Shown one piece after another: positions 35,098 to 43,446 of a stretch of DNA of 64,000 nucleotides. Numbering within the stretch: the stretch's first letter is position 1; every line of letters begins with the position of its first letter. The notes beneath the pieces were generated by a model. That model searched no databases, had not been told where the DNA came from, and worked only from the letters and a program-made list of their open reading frames with translations. The translations under genes were made by a program, and so were the position numbers. Source of the stretch: JBAZAX01 sp041671765 (GTDB taxonomy: Bacteria > Babelota > Babeliae > Babelales > RVW-14); the NCBI GenBank assembly GCA_041671765.1, contig JBAZAX010000001.1:29211-93210 (forward strand), given 5' to 3'.

Positions 35098-36501
35098 TTA
35101 GAACTTCTTGATTCCACGAATCTTCCAGAACTCTCTGACTAGATCATGTGAACCTGTAATTGCAATTAAGCCATCACGTTCATCGATAACAGTCTTAGCC
35201 TGTTCGATTGCTTCTGCCAATGAGGAACAACCTTTAACTTTGACATTGAGGTCTTTTGCCATATTTGCAAGTTCTTGTGGATCGTGTGATTCAACTTGAC
35301 CAGGAAGTGAAACAAAGAACACTGCACCACTAACTTTTTTAAGCAAATATCTAAGTAGCTTGATAGCTTCAAGTGAATCATTTGCCTTGCTAAAACCAAT
35401 AATCAAAGCAAGACCTTTAAGGGGTTTCTGGTAATGCAATAATCTTACGCCAAGATATAAATTTGAAAGTGCATCAATATTACTTGCATTATCAAGCAAG
35501 ATTGATGGCTTCTCTTTGTTTAACAATTCAAAACGTCCACGAATTAAATCAAATTGCTCAGCCCAGAAACCTTTTAGGGTTTTAGCTGGATTGAGTTCGG
35601 CTTGACGTTTTGCCTCAATTGTTGGACGACCACGTTGACCACGTTGTGTAATCAACAAGTTTCCACGCAAGAAGGGAGAGAATTTGCCTTTTATATCTTC
35701 GACATAAATTTGTGCAATTCTTTCGCCTAGTGATGCAACTCTTCCAAACAACTGTTCATAGATATATGGGAGAGATGCAAGCTTACGGATTGGCATTGCC
35801 CATTTAACGTTGTGAGCTTCTGCCCAATTTTTCATTTTTTGTAATCTTATTTTACTTTGTTCAGCTGAGACAAACCAAGTGCCTTCTTTTGCTGTTTCAA
35901 GCATTTCAAACGCAACTTTATCAAGGTCTGAATCGAGAAGTCCCAGGTTGTCTTGAGCAACGCGAGTCAATGCGGCAATTTTTGGATTACATATGTTTGT
36001 TGCATCAAATTTGCCACCATAACGTACTTCAAGAATTGCAACATCGGATTTTTCTTTAACGAATTGTAACAATGATGCAATTGTAAGTATTTCATGCGCT
36101 GTTGCCTTAATGTTGTTCATTTCGGCGGCATTGATTACTTCATTAACAACATCAGCAAAATCCTTATTTTGAATGAGCTGTGCATCAGAAACAATCTGTT
36201 CGTTATAGGTCAAAATATGGTTTGAGTAAGATAGTCCTACCTTAAAGCCTTCCTCTTTTAAGAGTTTAGCTGCAAAGTGCAATGTTAAACTTTTTCCGTT
36301 TGTTCCGGAAACAAGAATTGTATCAATCTTTTTTGATACGTTATCAAAAATTTTGTCTAACGATTGCATGCGAGCAATAACATTTTCGTTATACTCAGCA
36401 TAAGTAAGGGTATTAAGATAATCTACAACCTCGTTGTAGTTTCTCATCCTTCCTACTTCTGCCCCAACCTTTTTTTGTGATTGTTTAACATTCGTTAACA
36501 T
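35098..36501 (-). CDS. folC: FolC-like Mur-ligase family protein
   Basis: A 467-residue Mur-ligase-type enzyme resembling folylpolyglutamate/dihydrofolate synthase. The P-loop reads SGTNGKSLT where FolC normally has GTNGKGS. SNHILTYNEQI matches the SPHL...ERI region, LEVRYGGKFDATN matches EVGLGGRLDATN, and a C-terminal domain has LLDNASNID (normally DGAHN). These substitutions make it a diverged member, so folate specificity is uncertain. The start at 36501 is used; an alternative ATG lies at 36447. No other folate gene is nearby. Confidence 0.8.
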   Translation of the reverse strand: MLTNVKQSQKKVGAEVGRMRNYNEVVDYLNTLTYAEYNENVIARMQSLDKIFDNVSKKIDTILVSGTNGKSLTLHFAAKLLKEEGFKVGLSYSNHILTYNEQIVSDAQLIQNKDFADVVNEVINAAEMNNIKATAHEILTIASLLQFVKEKSDVAILEVRYGGKFDATNICNPKIAALTRVAQDNLGLLDSDLDKVAFEMLETAKEGTWFVSAEQSKIRLQKMKNWAEAHNVKWAMPIRKLASLPYIYEQLFGRVASLGERIAQIYVEDIKGKFSPFLRGNLLITQRGQRGRPTIEAKRQAELNPAKTLKGFWAEQFDLIRGRFELLNKEKPSILLDNASNIDALSNLYLGVRLLHYQKPLKGLALIIGFSKANDSLEAIKLLRYLLKKVSGAVFFVSLPGQVESHDPQELANMAKDLNVKVKGCSSLAEAIEQAKTVIDERDGLIAITGSHDLVREFWKIRGIKKF

Positions 36502-36895
36502 TGTCCTTACCTTTCAGATATCCATTGTATTCTAGGTTCATATTTGTACCTCCAATTAAAATCAATTTTTAATCTCTTTAAATTTATAATTTAAGTTTGA
36601 ATTTGTATTCAAATTAGAAATTTGAGTAGACATTTTTTATGCAAATTCAAATTGTAGTTGTATGACAAGATGTAATACTCGTATGTTTCAATTTTAAATT
36701 ATATCATTAGGTCAATCTTAAAAGATATTTTATAATTTGTCAAACGCGTACCCATGGGACTTTTGCTTAGGTGTGAATAGAAATTATTTATGATAACTTT
36801 ATCTAATAAAAGTTTTCACATTGTAATTATTTAAATAGATTAACAGCCCTTTTCGATCGATTTTTAAATGTCAGATAATTAAATTACGTAAAAAC

Positions 36896-36939
36896 ATGCT
36901 TAATACTACATTTGATGATACAAATGTAGTATTAAGCAT
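36896..36939. repeat. Perfect 19-bp hairpin in intergenic gap
   Basis: ATGCTTAATACTACATTTG (36896-36914) is exactly mirrored at 36921-36939 across a 6-base loop. A short T-run follows on the minus strand. It lies in the 538-base gap 36502-37039, which is otherwise AT-rich and empty. Confidence 0.6.
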
Positions 36940-37039
36940 CAATCCCTAAAACAAATTATTGACATACCTCGTGAATTTTATAACAATCTCTTCCTTATGG
37001 GTATCTATATAAAATAACTTTTTAAACTTGGAGCTTTTG

Positions 37040-38020
37040 ATGAAAAACTCTATCAAACATGACTTGGCCGCAGGCAATTCATATGATAAAAAATCAGTGG
37101 AACAAGCATGGGAACTAATCAAAACTTCAGATAAAATTACGCTACTTACTCATTCCCAACCTGATGGAGATGGAGTTTCGGCCTGCGCCGCACTAGATTA
37201 CATATTGTCACGAATAGGCAAACAAGTTGAAACAGTTTATCCAAATAAACCGGAATTTGATTTCAAGCGATGCCCAAAAAATGTGTTAATTAACAAACAT
37301 ATTCAAAATCCTGATCTGATAATAGCCTGCGATACGGCAAACTATGAACGACTCTACTTTCCAAATTCGTTCAAATCAATTCCTCTTATAAACATAGATC
37401 ACCATATCAGCAATTCACTTAATGGAATGTTTGACTTTGTAAATGGACAATCATCAAGTGCCTGCGAAGAGCTTTATTTATTACTCTCATTATGGGACGC
37501 AAATGTTATTGATAAATATGTTGCAGAGTGTCTTTTATTTGGAATAATCTACGACAGTCAACTGTTTCATATCCAATCTACTACATCAACAACTTTGGAA
37601 ATTTCTGCAAAATTAATGAACTGTGGCGCAAACTTATTTCAACTTAAAACCGAACTTTTATCAAACAAAAGTTATAAAATCCTTATGCTGTGGGGTAAAC
37701 TTTTGAGTAATATAAAAGTTTCTTCTAACAAGAACGCCGTTTGGGCCGTTGTCACGCAACAAGATCTGAAGTCGGTTGGCGTTGATATCTCATCTTTGAT
37801 TGGTTTTAATAACCTAATGTCTCAGATTTGTGATGTTGATGTAACACTGTTTTTTTATGAAACTGAACAGGGACAAACCAAAGTTTCTCTTCGTTCAAAA
37901 GTTACTGATGTAAACGAATTTGCAAAACAATTTGGTGGTGGCGGACACACAAATTCCGCTGGAATTTTGTGCAACAAACCAATTACTCAAGTAGTAGAAG
38001 AGATTACATCAAAGCTTTGA
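37040..38020 (+). CDS. DHH-family phosphoesterase (NrnA-like)
   Basis: A 326-residue protein. The start is ATG 37040 with TTGGAG 7 bases upstream; a TTG at 37028 is part of that site. HSQPDGDGVSACAALDYIL, then DTANYERL and NIDHHISN form the DHH metal site. The DHHA1 end GGGGHTNSAG is present. This fits NrnA/RecJ-like enzymes that degrade nanoRNA or pAp. Specificity (oligoribonuclease or pAp phosphatase) cannot be told from sequence alone. Convergent with the next gene, 7 bases apart. Confidence 0.9.
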   Translation: MKNSIKHDLAAGNSYDKKSVEQAWELIKTSDKITLLTHSQPDGDGVSACAALDYILSRIGKQVETVYPNKPEFDFKRCPKNVLINKHIQNPDLIIACDTANYERLYFPNSFKSIPLINIDHHISNSLNGMFDFVNGQSSSACEELYLLLSLWDANVIDKYVAECLLFGIIYDSQLFHIQSTTSTTLEISAKLMNCGANLFQLKTELLSNKSYKILMLWGKLLSNIKVSSNKNAVWAVVTQQDLKSVGVDISSLIGFNNLMSQICDVDVTLFFYETEQGQTKVSLRSKVTDVNEFAKQFGGGGHTNSAGILCNKPITQVVEEITSKL

Positions 38021-38027
38021 TTCTTAG

Positions 38028-38783
38028 CTAAACAGAAAATGCCGCGATTACTTGATCTGAATATAGATCTTTTATTTTATTCGCCCAATAAGCATTTGAA
38101 TAGTTGAACCTAAAGGCCATGTTTTTTTTATTTAAAATATTTTCGATCTGAAGCGCACACTGTTCCGGAGAAATTTCTGTTGTATCTACTTCCAAATCGT
38201 AAACTTTATTAGCATGAAAGTCAGGCAGTGATTTCAAACATGGAAAATGTTCAATCTTTCCAAAATGTAAATCAACGAGGTGCGCAAGTCTATTTGAGTC
38301 ACCTGGGACAAAATTTTTAAATATTAATCGCTCTGATGCTTTTTGATAGGTACAATGAATTTTCACAAAAAAAACATCGTATGCCGCAAATCTTAGGAGA
38401 GAACAACAAAACATGCTTTCGGGATAAAAACAATGGTCAACTATAGTAAAATCATTATCCTGATCCATAAGAATCGCCTCAACCTGCTGATTAAAAACAT
38501 CACAAGTAAGAGAAATTAGATCCGAAAACTTAAACGGAGAATCCATTTAAAACTTGCTATACTGCGGAGCATCAGGATCACGAAGAACATCCCACATGTA
38601 ATTATTTATGCTAATAGTTGCAACACGTTTACCCTGGCTACGTAAGATTTTGGCCAAAACTTGAGCTAAAGTAGATTTACCGGAACACGTAGTCCCATTA
38701 AGTAAAATAAGACTGTTTGGTAAAACAAAAAAATTCATTCCGGAAAACACCAAAATCAAACCTATAAAAACTTTTATATTCAT
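38028..38783 (-). pseudogene. Chloramphenicol-phosphotransferase-like gene split by a stop
   Basis: Two frames (38783-38547, 78 codons, and 38546-38028, 172 codons) are in the same phase and separated only by TAA at 38549-38547, followed at once by ATG. The first has a signal-like N-terminus and a P-loop GTTCSGKST (residues 30-38). The second has VDHCFYPE, a phosphotransferase-like basic middle and EVDTTEISPEQCALQIE, as in CPT-type kinases. Read together they form one 251-codon gene. It is either a recent nonsense mutant, a reinitiation pair (TAAATG), or suppressed. Confidence 0.65.
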
Positions 38784-38816
38784 TTTTATCTCATCTAGAA
38801 CTATAACGCCATAAAT

Positions 38817-39737
38817 TTATTTAAGCTTGTTTAAATATGACAGGCAATCAAGAGCAGCCATGCATCCACTACCTGCAGCAGTGATTGCCTGGCGGTATTT
38901 GTAATCAGCCACATCGCCGGCAACAAAAACACCCTCTTTATTTGTTTTGGTTTGATCTTTTACAACTATATAACCGTATTTGTCTAATTCGATCTGATCT
39001 TTAAATATAGAAGTGTTTGGTGTCATTCCAATTGCCACAAAAAGCCCATCGGCCGAAATTTCTTTTAATGATTTATCTTTTTTATTCTCAATAATGACAC
39101 CCGTCATCTTTTGACCATCACCTTTAATTTCTTTTACCGCAGAGCCATAGATTATATCAACATTTGGATTTTCAATTATCTTGTACTTAATTGGGTCTTT
39201 TGCTGTTAACTCATCAAGAATATGCACTAGCGTTAATTTTTTGGTAAAATGTGTCAAATGCTCAGCTTCTGTAACAGCTGAATCACCTCCACCAACAACC
39301 ACAACGTGCTTATCTTTAAAAAATGGCGCATCACATGTTGCACAGACCGAAACACCTTTGGCAAAATACTCTTTCTCGCCTACACAACCCAGTTTCTTAT
39401 GGGAAGCACCTGTTGCGATAATAACACTTTTCGCTTGTATAGTTTGCCCATTATCAAGATATAAATTATAAGGCTTATTTTCAAAATCAACTTTGGTTAC
39501 TTGGTTCATTTCAAGCTTACAACCATAATGTTCTGCATGGCTACGCATTTGCATCATCAAATCTAACCCCAAAACTGAAATATTTCCCGGCCAGTTTTCA
39601 ACTGAAGTTGTAGTAGTCAACTGTCCCCCAGGCTGTAAGCCTTCAAGAACAATCGTACTAAGCTTTGCTCGTGACATGTAAATTCCAGCGGTAAGACCGG
39701 CAGGCCCTGATCCTATGACAGCAACATCGTAAACCAT
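38817..39737 (-). CDS. trxB: Thioredoxin-disulfide reductase
   Basis: A 306-residue flavoprotein that reduces thioredoxin with NADPH. FAD motif GSGPAG is near residue 9, active site CATC near residue 133, NADPH motif GGGDSA follows, and GVFVAGDV is near the end. Length and order are those of the classical low-molecular-weight enzyme. It could also serve the thioredoxin-like protein of the ars operon; this is inference. The phosphotransferase-like gene follows 33 bases later. Confidence 0.96.
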   Translation of the reverse strand: MVYDVAVIGSGPAGLTAGIYMSRAKLSTIVLEGLQPGGQLTTTTSVENWPGNISVLGLDLMMQMRSHAEHYGCKLEMNQVTKVDFENKPYNLYLDNGQTIQAKSVIIATGASHKKLGCVGEKEYFAKGVSVCATCDAPFFKDKHVVVVGGGDSAVTEAEHLTHFTKKLTLVHILDELTAKDPIKYKIIENPNVDIIYGSAVKEIKGDGQKMTGVIIENKKDKSLKEISADGLFVAIGMTPNTSIFKDQIELDKYGYIVVKDQTKTNKEGVFVAGDVADYKYRQAITAAGSGCMAALDCLSYLNKLK

Positions 39738-39843
39738 TGAGTAGCCTTCTAATTTAAATTTATAATTTTTACCATCCTGAACTTATCAGCCATAGCACTT
39801 CAAATACTACAAGCACAAATTGATTCAGAATTTTTTTAATTTT

Positions 39844-40794
39844 CTAAACGTCTAAATTTATCGCTTTACGCAAGAAGCCGTTAACCTTTTTCTTATAAAT
39901 ATCTGAATAGTAGGAATGCAACCAGCCATGGCGACACTTTGGAGCAATCCAAATTTTTGCATATCGAGAAAGCGATGCATGCTCATAAAGACGCATGCCA
40001 TGTTTTGGAGAAATAAAATTATCATTACATGAATGAATAAAGAAAATAGGTTTTGTAATCTTTTCAACACACTTAGCAGGATTCATTTCGCAAATCTTAC
40101 AATCTGCAACACTTTCAAAAATACGTCGAAGAATTGGGAAAAATGGGTAATAAGGAAGACCTGCTTTAATAGAAAAACCCTTAATCATAATTTTGTGTAA
40201 ATCCGAAAAAGTTGAATCAATTATCAAAGCATCACAAAGATTAGGTTCCAAGCTTGCTGCTTTAATCATGGAGGCCGCGCCCATTGAAATGCCCAAAGCT
40301 ATTAGCGGCAACGGCGTACCATCCTGCGCACGAAGAGACGTCTTCATAAATTCAGCTGATGCAGAAACATCTTTGAATTCATGACATCCAATAGAAATCA
40401 ATTTGCCCTCACTTTGCCCATGAGCTCTAAAGTCGAAGAGCATCATATTAAAATCTGGGAACAAATCAATATATCCATACATAAGCTCTTTGCTTGACCT
40501 GTACCCATGACATAACAATAAGTTAGCTTTTGCTTTGGGTCTTTTTATAATTATTCCTGAAAGCGTTATATTATCAACCGTTTTAATTTTTACGTTTTGG
40601 ATTTCATTAAATTTAAACAACTCTTCACGAATTTCTTGCGAAAGAACAGACTGTTTCTTACCATAATAAACATTATCACTTGCATACAAAAGCATACTGA
40701 TAACGTGATATGAGAAACCCAAAACTACAAAAGTAATCGTAGTTAAAATAACAATAGATACAATAATTTTTTTCTTAAAACTAAATTTCTTCAC
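39844..40794 (-). CDS. Membrane-anchored alpha/beta hydrolase
   Basis: A 316-residue protein with an N-terminal membrane segment (about 9-32). LLCHGYRS supplies the oxyanion region, GISMGAAS the nucleophilic Ser (near residue 170), NDNFISPKHG the Asp, and CRHGWLHS the His. This layout fits extracytoplasmic serine hydrolases such as the BAAT/DUF-type hydrolases of unknown substrate. Its start overlaps the stop of the HIT gene by 4 bases (ATGA). Confidence 0.85.
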   Translation of the reverse strand: MKKFSFKKKIIVSIVILTTITFVVLGFSYHVISMLLYASDNVYYGKKQSVLSQEIREELFKFNEIQNVKIKTVDNITLSGIIIKRPKAKANLLLCHGYRSSKELMYGYIDLFPDFNMMLFDFRAHGQSEGKLISIGCHEFKDVSASAEFMKTSLRAQDGTPLPLIALGISMGAASMIKAASLEPNLCDALIIDSTFSDLHKIMIKGFSIKAGLPYYPFFPILRRIFESVADCKICEMNPAKCVEKITKPIFFIHSCNDNFISPKHGMRLYEHASLSRYAKIWIAPKCRHGWLHSYYSDIYKKKVNGFLRKAINLDV

Positions 40795-41141
40795 AATGTA
40801 AATCCACCCGAATAAAGATTTTTACCTGAAATAAAATGAAAATGTAAGTGAAACACACTTTGCCCCGCAGCAACTCCATTGTTTGATACAAGATTAAAAC
40901 CAGATAAATTTTGTTCTTTTGAAATATCGCTTGCAATCTTTAGCATATGCCAACCAAATTGTTGGTCCGCTTCTGTTAATGATGCAATATCAATCAGATG
41001 TTTTTTAGGTATAATTAGATAATGAATGGGCGCTTTTGGATCAATATTCTTAATCACCGTAACATACTCATTTTCTTTAACAACTACGCTGGGAACAGAT
41101 CCTTGAATAATTTTACAGAAAATACATGTAGAATCTAACAT
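40791..41141 (-). CDS. HIT-family nucleotide hydrolase (Hint type)
   Basis: A 116-residue protein. CIFCKIIQG at the N-terminus, APIHYLIIPKKH in the middle and the HIT motif HLHFHFISG near residue 100 are the family marks. These enzymes hydrolyse purine nucleotide phosphoramidates. The hydrolase gene overlaps its stop, forming an operon. A second HIT gene lies on the other side of tRNA-Leu, pointing the other way. Confidence 0.93.
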   Translation of the reverse strand: MLDSTCIFCKIIQGSVPSVVVKENEYVTVIKNIDPKAPIHYLIIPKKHLIDIASLTEADQQFGWHMLKIASDISKEQNLSGFNLVSNNGVAAGQSVFHLHFHFISGKNLYSGGFTL

Positions 41142-41287
41142 GAAAAGTCCCTTTTTTGAATATCGATATCAATTAGATTGCCTAGATTTTTTGAAAGGCT
41201 GACCTAGCCATCATACTTACTCGAACTGCATAAACTTAATCGTTACGGAAATACTATAACAAACAAGCCGCTCGTGAGAGCGAAGTA

Positions 41288-41374
41288 TGGTGCCGAAGGT
41301 CGGAGTCGAACCGACACGATATTGCTACCGCGGGATTTTGAGTCCCGTGCGTCTACCAGTTCCGCCACTTCGGC
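41288..41374 (-). tRNA. tRNA-Leu (CAA)
   Basis: An 87-base class II tRNA on the minus strand: acceptor GCCGAAG/CTTCGGC, anticodon loop CTCAAAA (anticodon CAA), long variable arm, T-loop TTCGACT and encoded CCA. Confidence 0.96.
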
Positions 41375-41586
41375 ACTAATTTTGTAATTTCAATGAAATT
41401 ATCTAGCAATAGGCTACCAGATGTGGCCAGAACGTCAAGATTTTTGACAAGAATTTTGATAAAAAAGTTGAATATGTCCCACCTAAAAAACATAGAGTTT
41501 TCGGGTTTGTTGAAATTCGTTATTTACTTGTTTATTCTTAACCCATAAGCAATCCAGCCTTTTAGACGATATTTTAGGAGATAATT

Positions 41587-42099
41587 GTGAAAAGAGATCT
41601 TTTATATGCCCCATGGCGGCATGATTACATAAATAAAAACCGCGAAGACAAAGATAAAAATAAAATGAAAAACGACTGTGTTTTTTGTCATCAGCTTACA
41701 TTAAATCAAGATGCAAAATATCTTATTTTGAAACGTTTTGATAACTGCTTTGTAATGATGAATATGTACCCATATAATGTTGGGCATTTAATGATATTGC
41801 CAAACGAACATAAAGGCGATATACGCAATATCAGTAAAAAGACAAGAGCCGAAATTTTTGAAATAACATCTATCACAACGACTGTTCTTGAAAATGTTCT
41901 GAAAGCAAAAGGTTTCAACATCGGAATCAATATGGGAATTGCAGGTGGAGGAGGTATTCCATCACATCTTCATGTTCATGTTCTGCCTCGCTGGATAGGT
42001 GATACCAATTTTTGTGAAACAATTGGAAATGTAAAAATTCTGAGCTCTGATATCAAAAAAGTTTATAAATTGCTCAGGGACGAATTCAATAAAATATAA
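41587..42099 (+). CDS. HIT-domain protein (Ap4A hydrolase-like)
   Basis: A 170-residue protein with GTG start and GGAG upstream. CVFCHQLTL, NVGHLMILPNEHKGDI and the HIT motif HLHVHVLPRW (near residue 137) place it in the longer HIT branch related to diadenosine-polyphosphate phosphorylases. It contains an extra charged N-terminus (about 1-25). Sequence is clearly different from the shorter HIT gene at 40791, so it is not a recent duplicate. Confidence 0.9.
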   Translation: MKRDLLYAPWRHDYINKNREDKDKNKMKNDCVFCHQLTLNQDAKYLILKRFDNCFVMMNMYPYNVGHLMILPNEHKGDIRNISKKTRAEIFEITSITTTVLENVLKAKGFNIGINMGIAGGGGIPSHLHVHVLPRWIGDTNFCETIGNVKILSSDIKKVYKLLRDEFNKI

Positions 42100-42146
42100 T
42101 TTGATAAATATTCTGTTTTGATCGCCTAAAAAGAACCATAAAAAAA

Positions 42147-42166
42147 GGGCAGAATTTAATCTGCCC
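42147..42166 (-). terminator. Terminator of the ftsH-to-VOC operon
   Basis: GGGCAGA (42147-42153) pairs with TCTGCCC (42160-42166); the A-run at 42140-42146 gives a T-run on the minus strand after the VOC gene. Confidence 0.85.
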
Positions 42167-42192
42167 AAATTTAAAATGCAATTAAAACTGAA

Positions 42193-42786
42193 TTATTTCA
42201 ATGCTTTTGATAATTCTTTAAGTTTTGATTTTGCAAACTTTTTGGATGCTCGACGCAAAATTCCAAATTCTTTCAGGGTACTAATAAGTTGGTCAGATGT
42301 TGCTTTAATATACGCGGAATTTTTAGATTTTAAAGCATTTTTATCAACGGTTATTCCAAAAACATCAAACGATTGATGACTATCTTTGGCAAGAGGTTCA
42401 GCAAAAATGAGTGTGGCTCCAAATGGATCTCTAATCGAAAATTCCATATTACCAAACTCTGATTTTTTTAACTCGCCAACAACCTTGACGCCTTTTTTGA
42501 TACAACGTTGATAATATTTTTCAAGGCCCTTTTTCATTTCAACATAAATACCGGTGCAGCGATTGACGCAACGTTTAATAAAACTAAAAGCCGCAAGTTC
42601 CTCTATAAGTGGTGCTCGCAGTATAATGCTACACTTTCCCTTGTGAAGGCGCGCAAAAATCAAGTGCCTTCCATTCTCTGAGCTTTCCTGGAGATCAACA
42701 ATATCGAAACCTAGCTTCTCGGTATAAAACTTTACACCCTCTTCAACCGTTTCCACGATCAAAACCAACTCACTTGACTTCATCAT
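42193..42786 (-). CDS. VOC/glyoxalase-fold protein with basic tail
   Basis: A 197-residue protein. The first about 130 residues follow the vicinal-oxygen-chelate fold: VEEGVKFYTEKLGFDIVD, then GRHLIFARL, and FSIRDPFGATLIFAEP at the end of the domain. The metal-ligand pattern is not fully clear, so glyoxalase activity cannot be claimed. The last 60 residues form a Lys/Ser/Leu-rich helical tail not usual in the family. It ends the run ftsH-rpmB-rpsT-VOC. Confidence 0.8.
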   Translation of the reverse strand: MMKSSELVLIVETVEEGVKFYTEKLGFDIVDLQESSENGRHLIFARLHKGKCSIILRAPLIEELAAFSFIKRCVNRCTGIYVEMKKGLEKYYQRCIKKGVKVVGELKKSEFGNMEFSIRDPFGATLIFAEPLAKDSHQSFDVFGITVDKNALKSKNSAYIKATSDQLISTLKEFGILRRASKKFAKSKLKELSKALK

Positions 42787-42837
42787 ACCCTATCCCTCAC
42801 TTTCAGGAAGTGACACATACTTTTTTACAAGAATTCA

Positions 42838-43107
42838 TTAAGCCGCAGTTGTAGCAAAAATCCTTTTTGAAAGTCTGCTAATTTTTCGAGCTGCTGTATT
42901 TGCCTTCAATGTTCCTTTACCCTTTGCTCTTGCAATCTTGGTTTCGGCAACTTTGAACAGATTCTTCGCAGTATCAACATCTTTTGCATCAAGAGCTTTC
43001 AAAATATTCTTTGCATATGTTTTAATTTCAGAAAGCCTTGCTTGATTTACTTTCTCTTTTTTAACCGTCTGCTTTGCTCTTTTTTTTGCAGATTTAATAT
43101 TTGCCAT
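42838..43107 (-). CDS. rpsT: 30S ribosomal protein S20
   Basis: An 89-residue basic helical protein. MANIKSAKKRAKQ is the characteristic start, and KGTLKANTAARKISRLSKRI the end. Length is normal. AGGGA precedes the ATG. It lies 28 bases after rpmB. Confidence 0.95.
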   Translation of the reverse strand: MANIKSAKKRAKQTVKKEKVNQARLSEIKTYAKNILKALDAKDVDTAKNLFKVAETKIARAKGKGTLKANTAARKISRLSKRIFATTAA

Positions 43108-43135
43108 TTCTAATAATCCCTGAATGTTAAATCAA

Positions 43136-43333
43136 TTAAACAACTTTTTCGATTTTACCGGCTTTTAGGCATTTTGTGCATACAGCATCTCTGTATACAT
43201 TAGCCTGGCCTTTAAGTCTGAAACGAATCACATGAACGTTTGGATAAATCCAACGTTTTGTTCTATTATTGGCGTTACTTACAAAATTACCAACCTGTGG
43301 TCGTTTATCGCATATTGCACATATATTTGACAT
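43136..43333 (-). CDS. rpmB: 50S ribosomal protein L28
   Basis: A 65-residue protein with GNFVSNANNRTKRWIYPNVH, the conserved L28 core. CAIC and CTKC give four Cys, so this is the zinc-binding form. AAGGAC precedes the ATG. It lies between ftsH and rpsT. Confidence 0.95.
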   Translation of the reverse strand: MSNICAICDKRPQVGNFVSNANNRTKRWIYPNVHVIRFRLKGQANVYRDAVCTKCLKAGKIEKVV

Positions 43334-43446
43334 TTACAAAGTCCTTTCGCAAAACTAAATCTTAATGTAATCATATTTTAGCATAAGTTCATATTTTTTG
43401 AAGTTTTTTAAATATGATCTTAATATTTCTAATTCGACTTATATTT

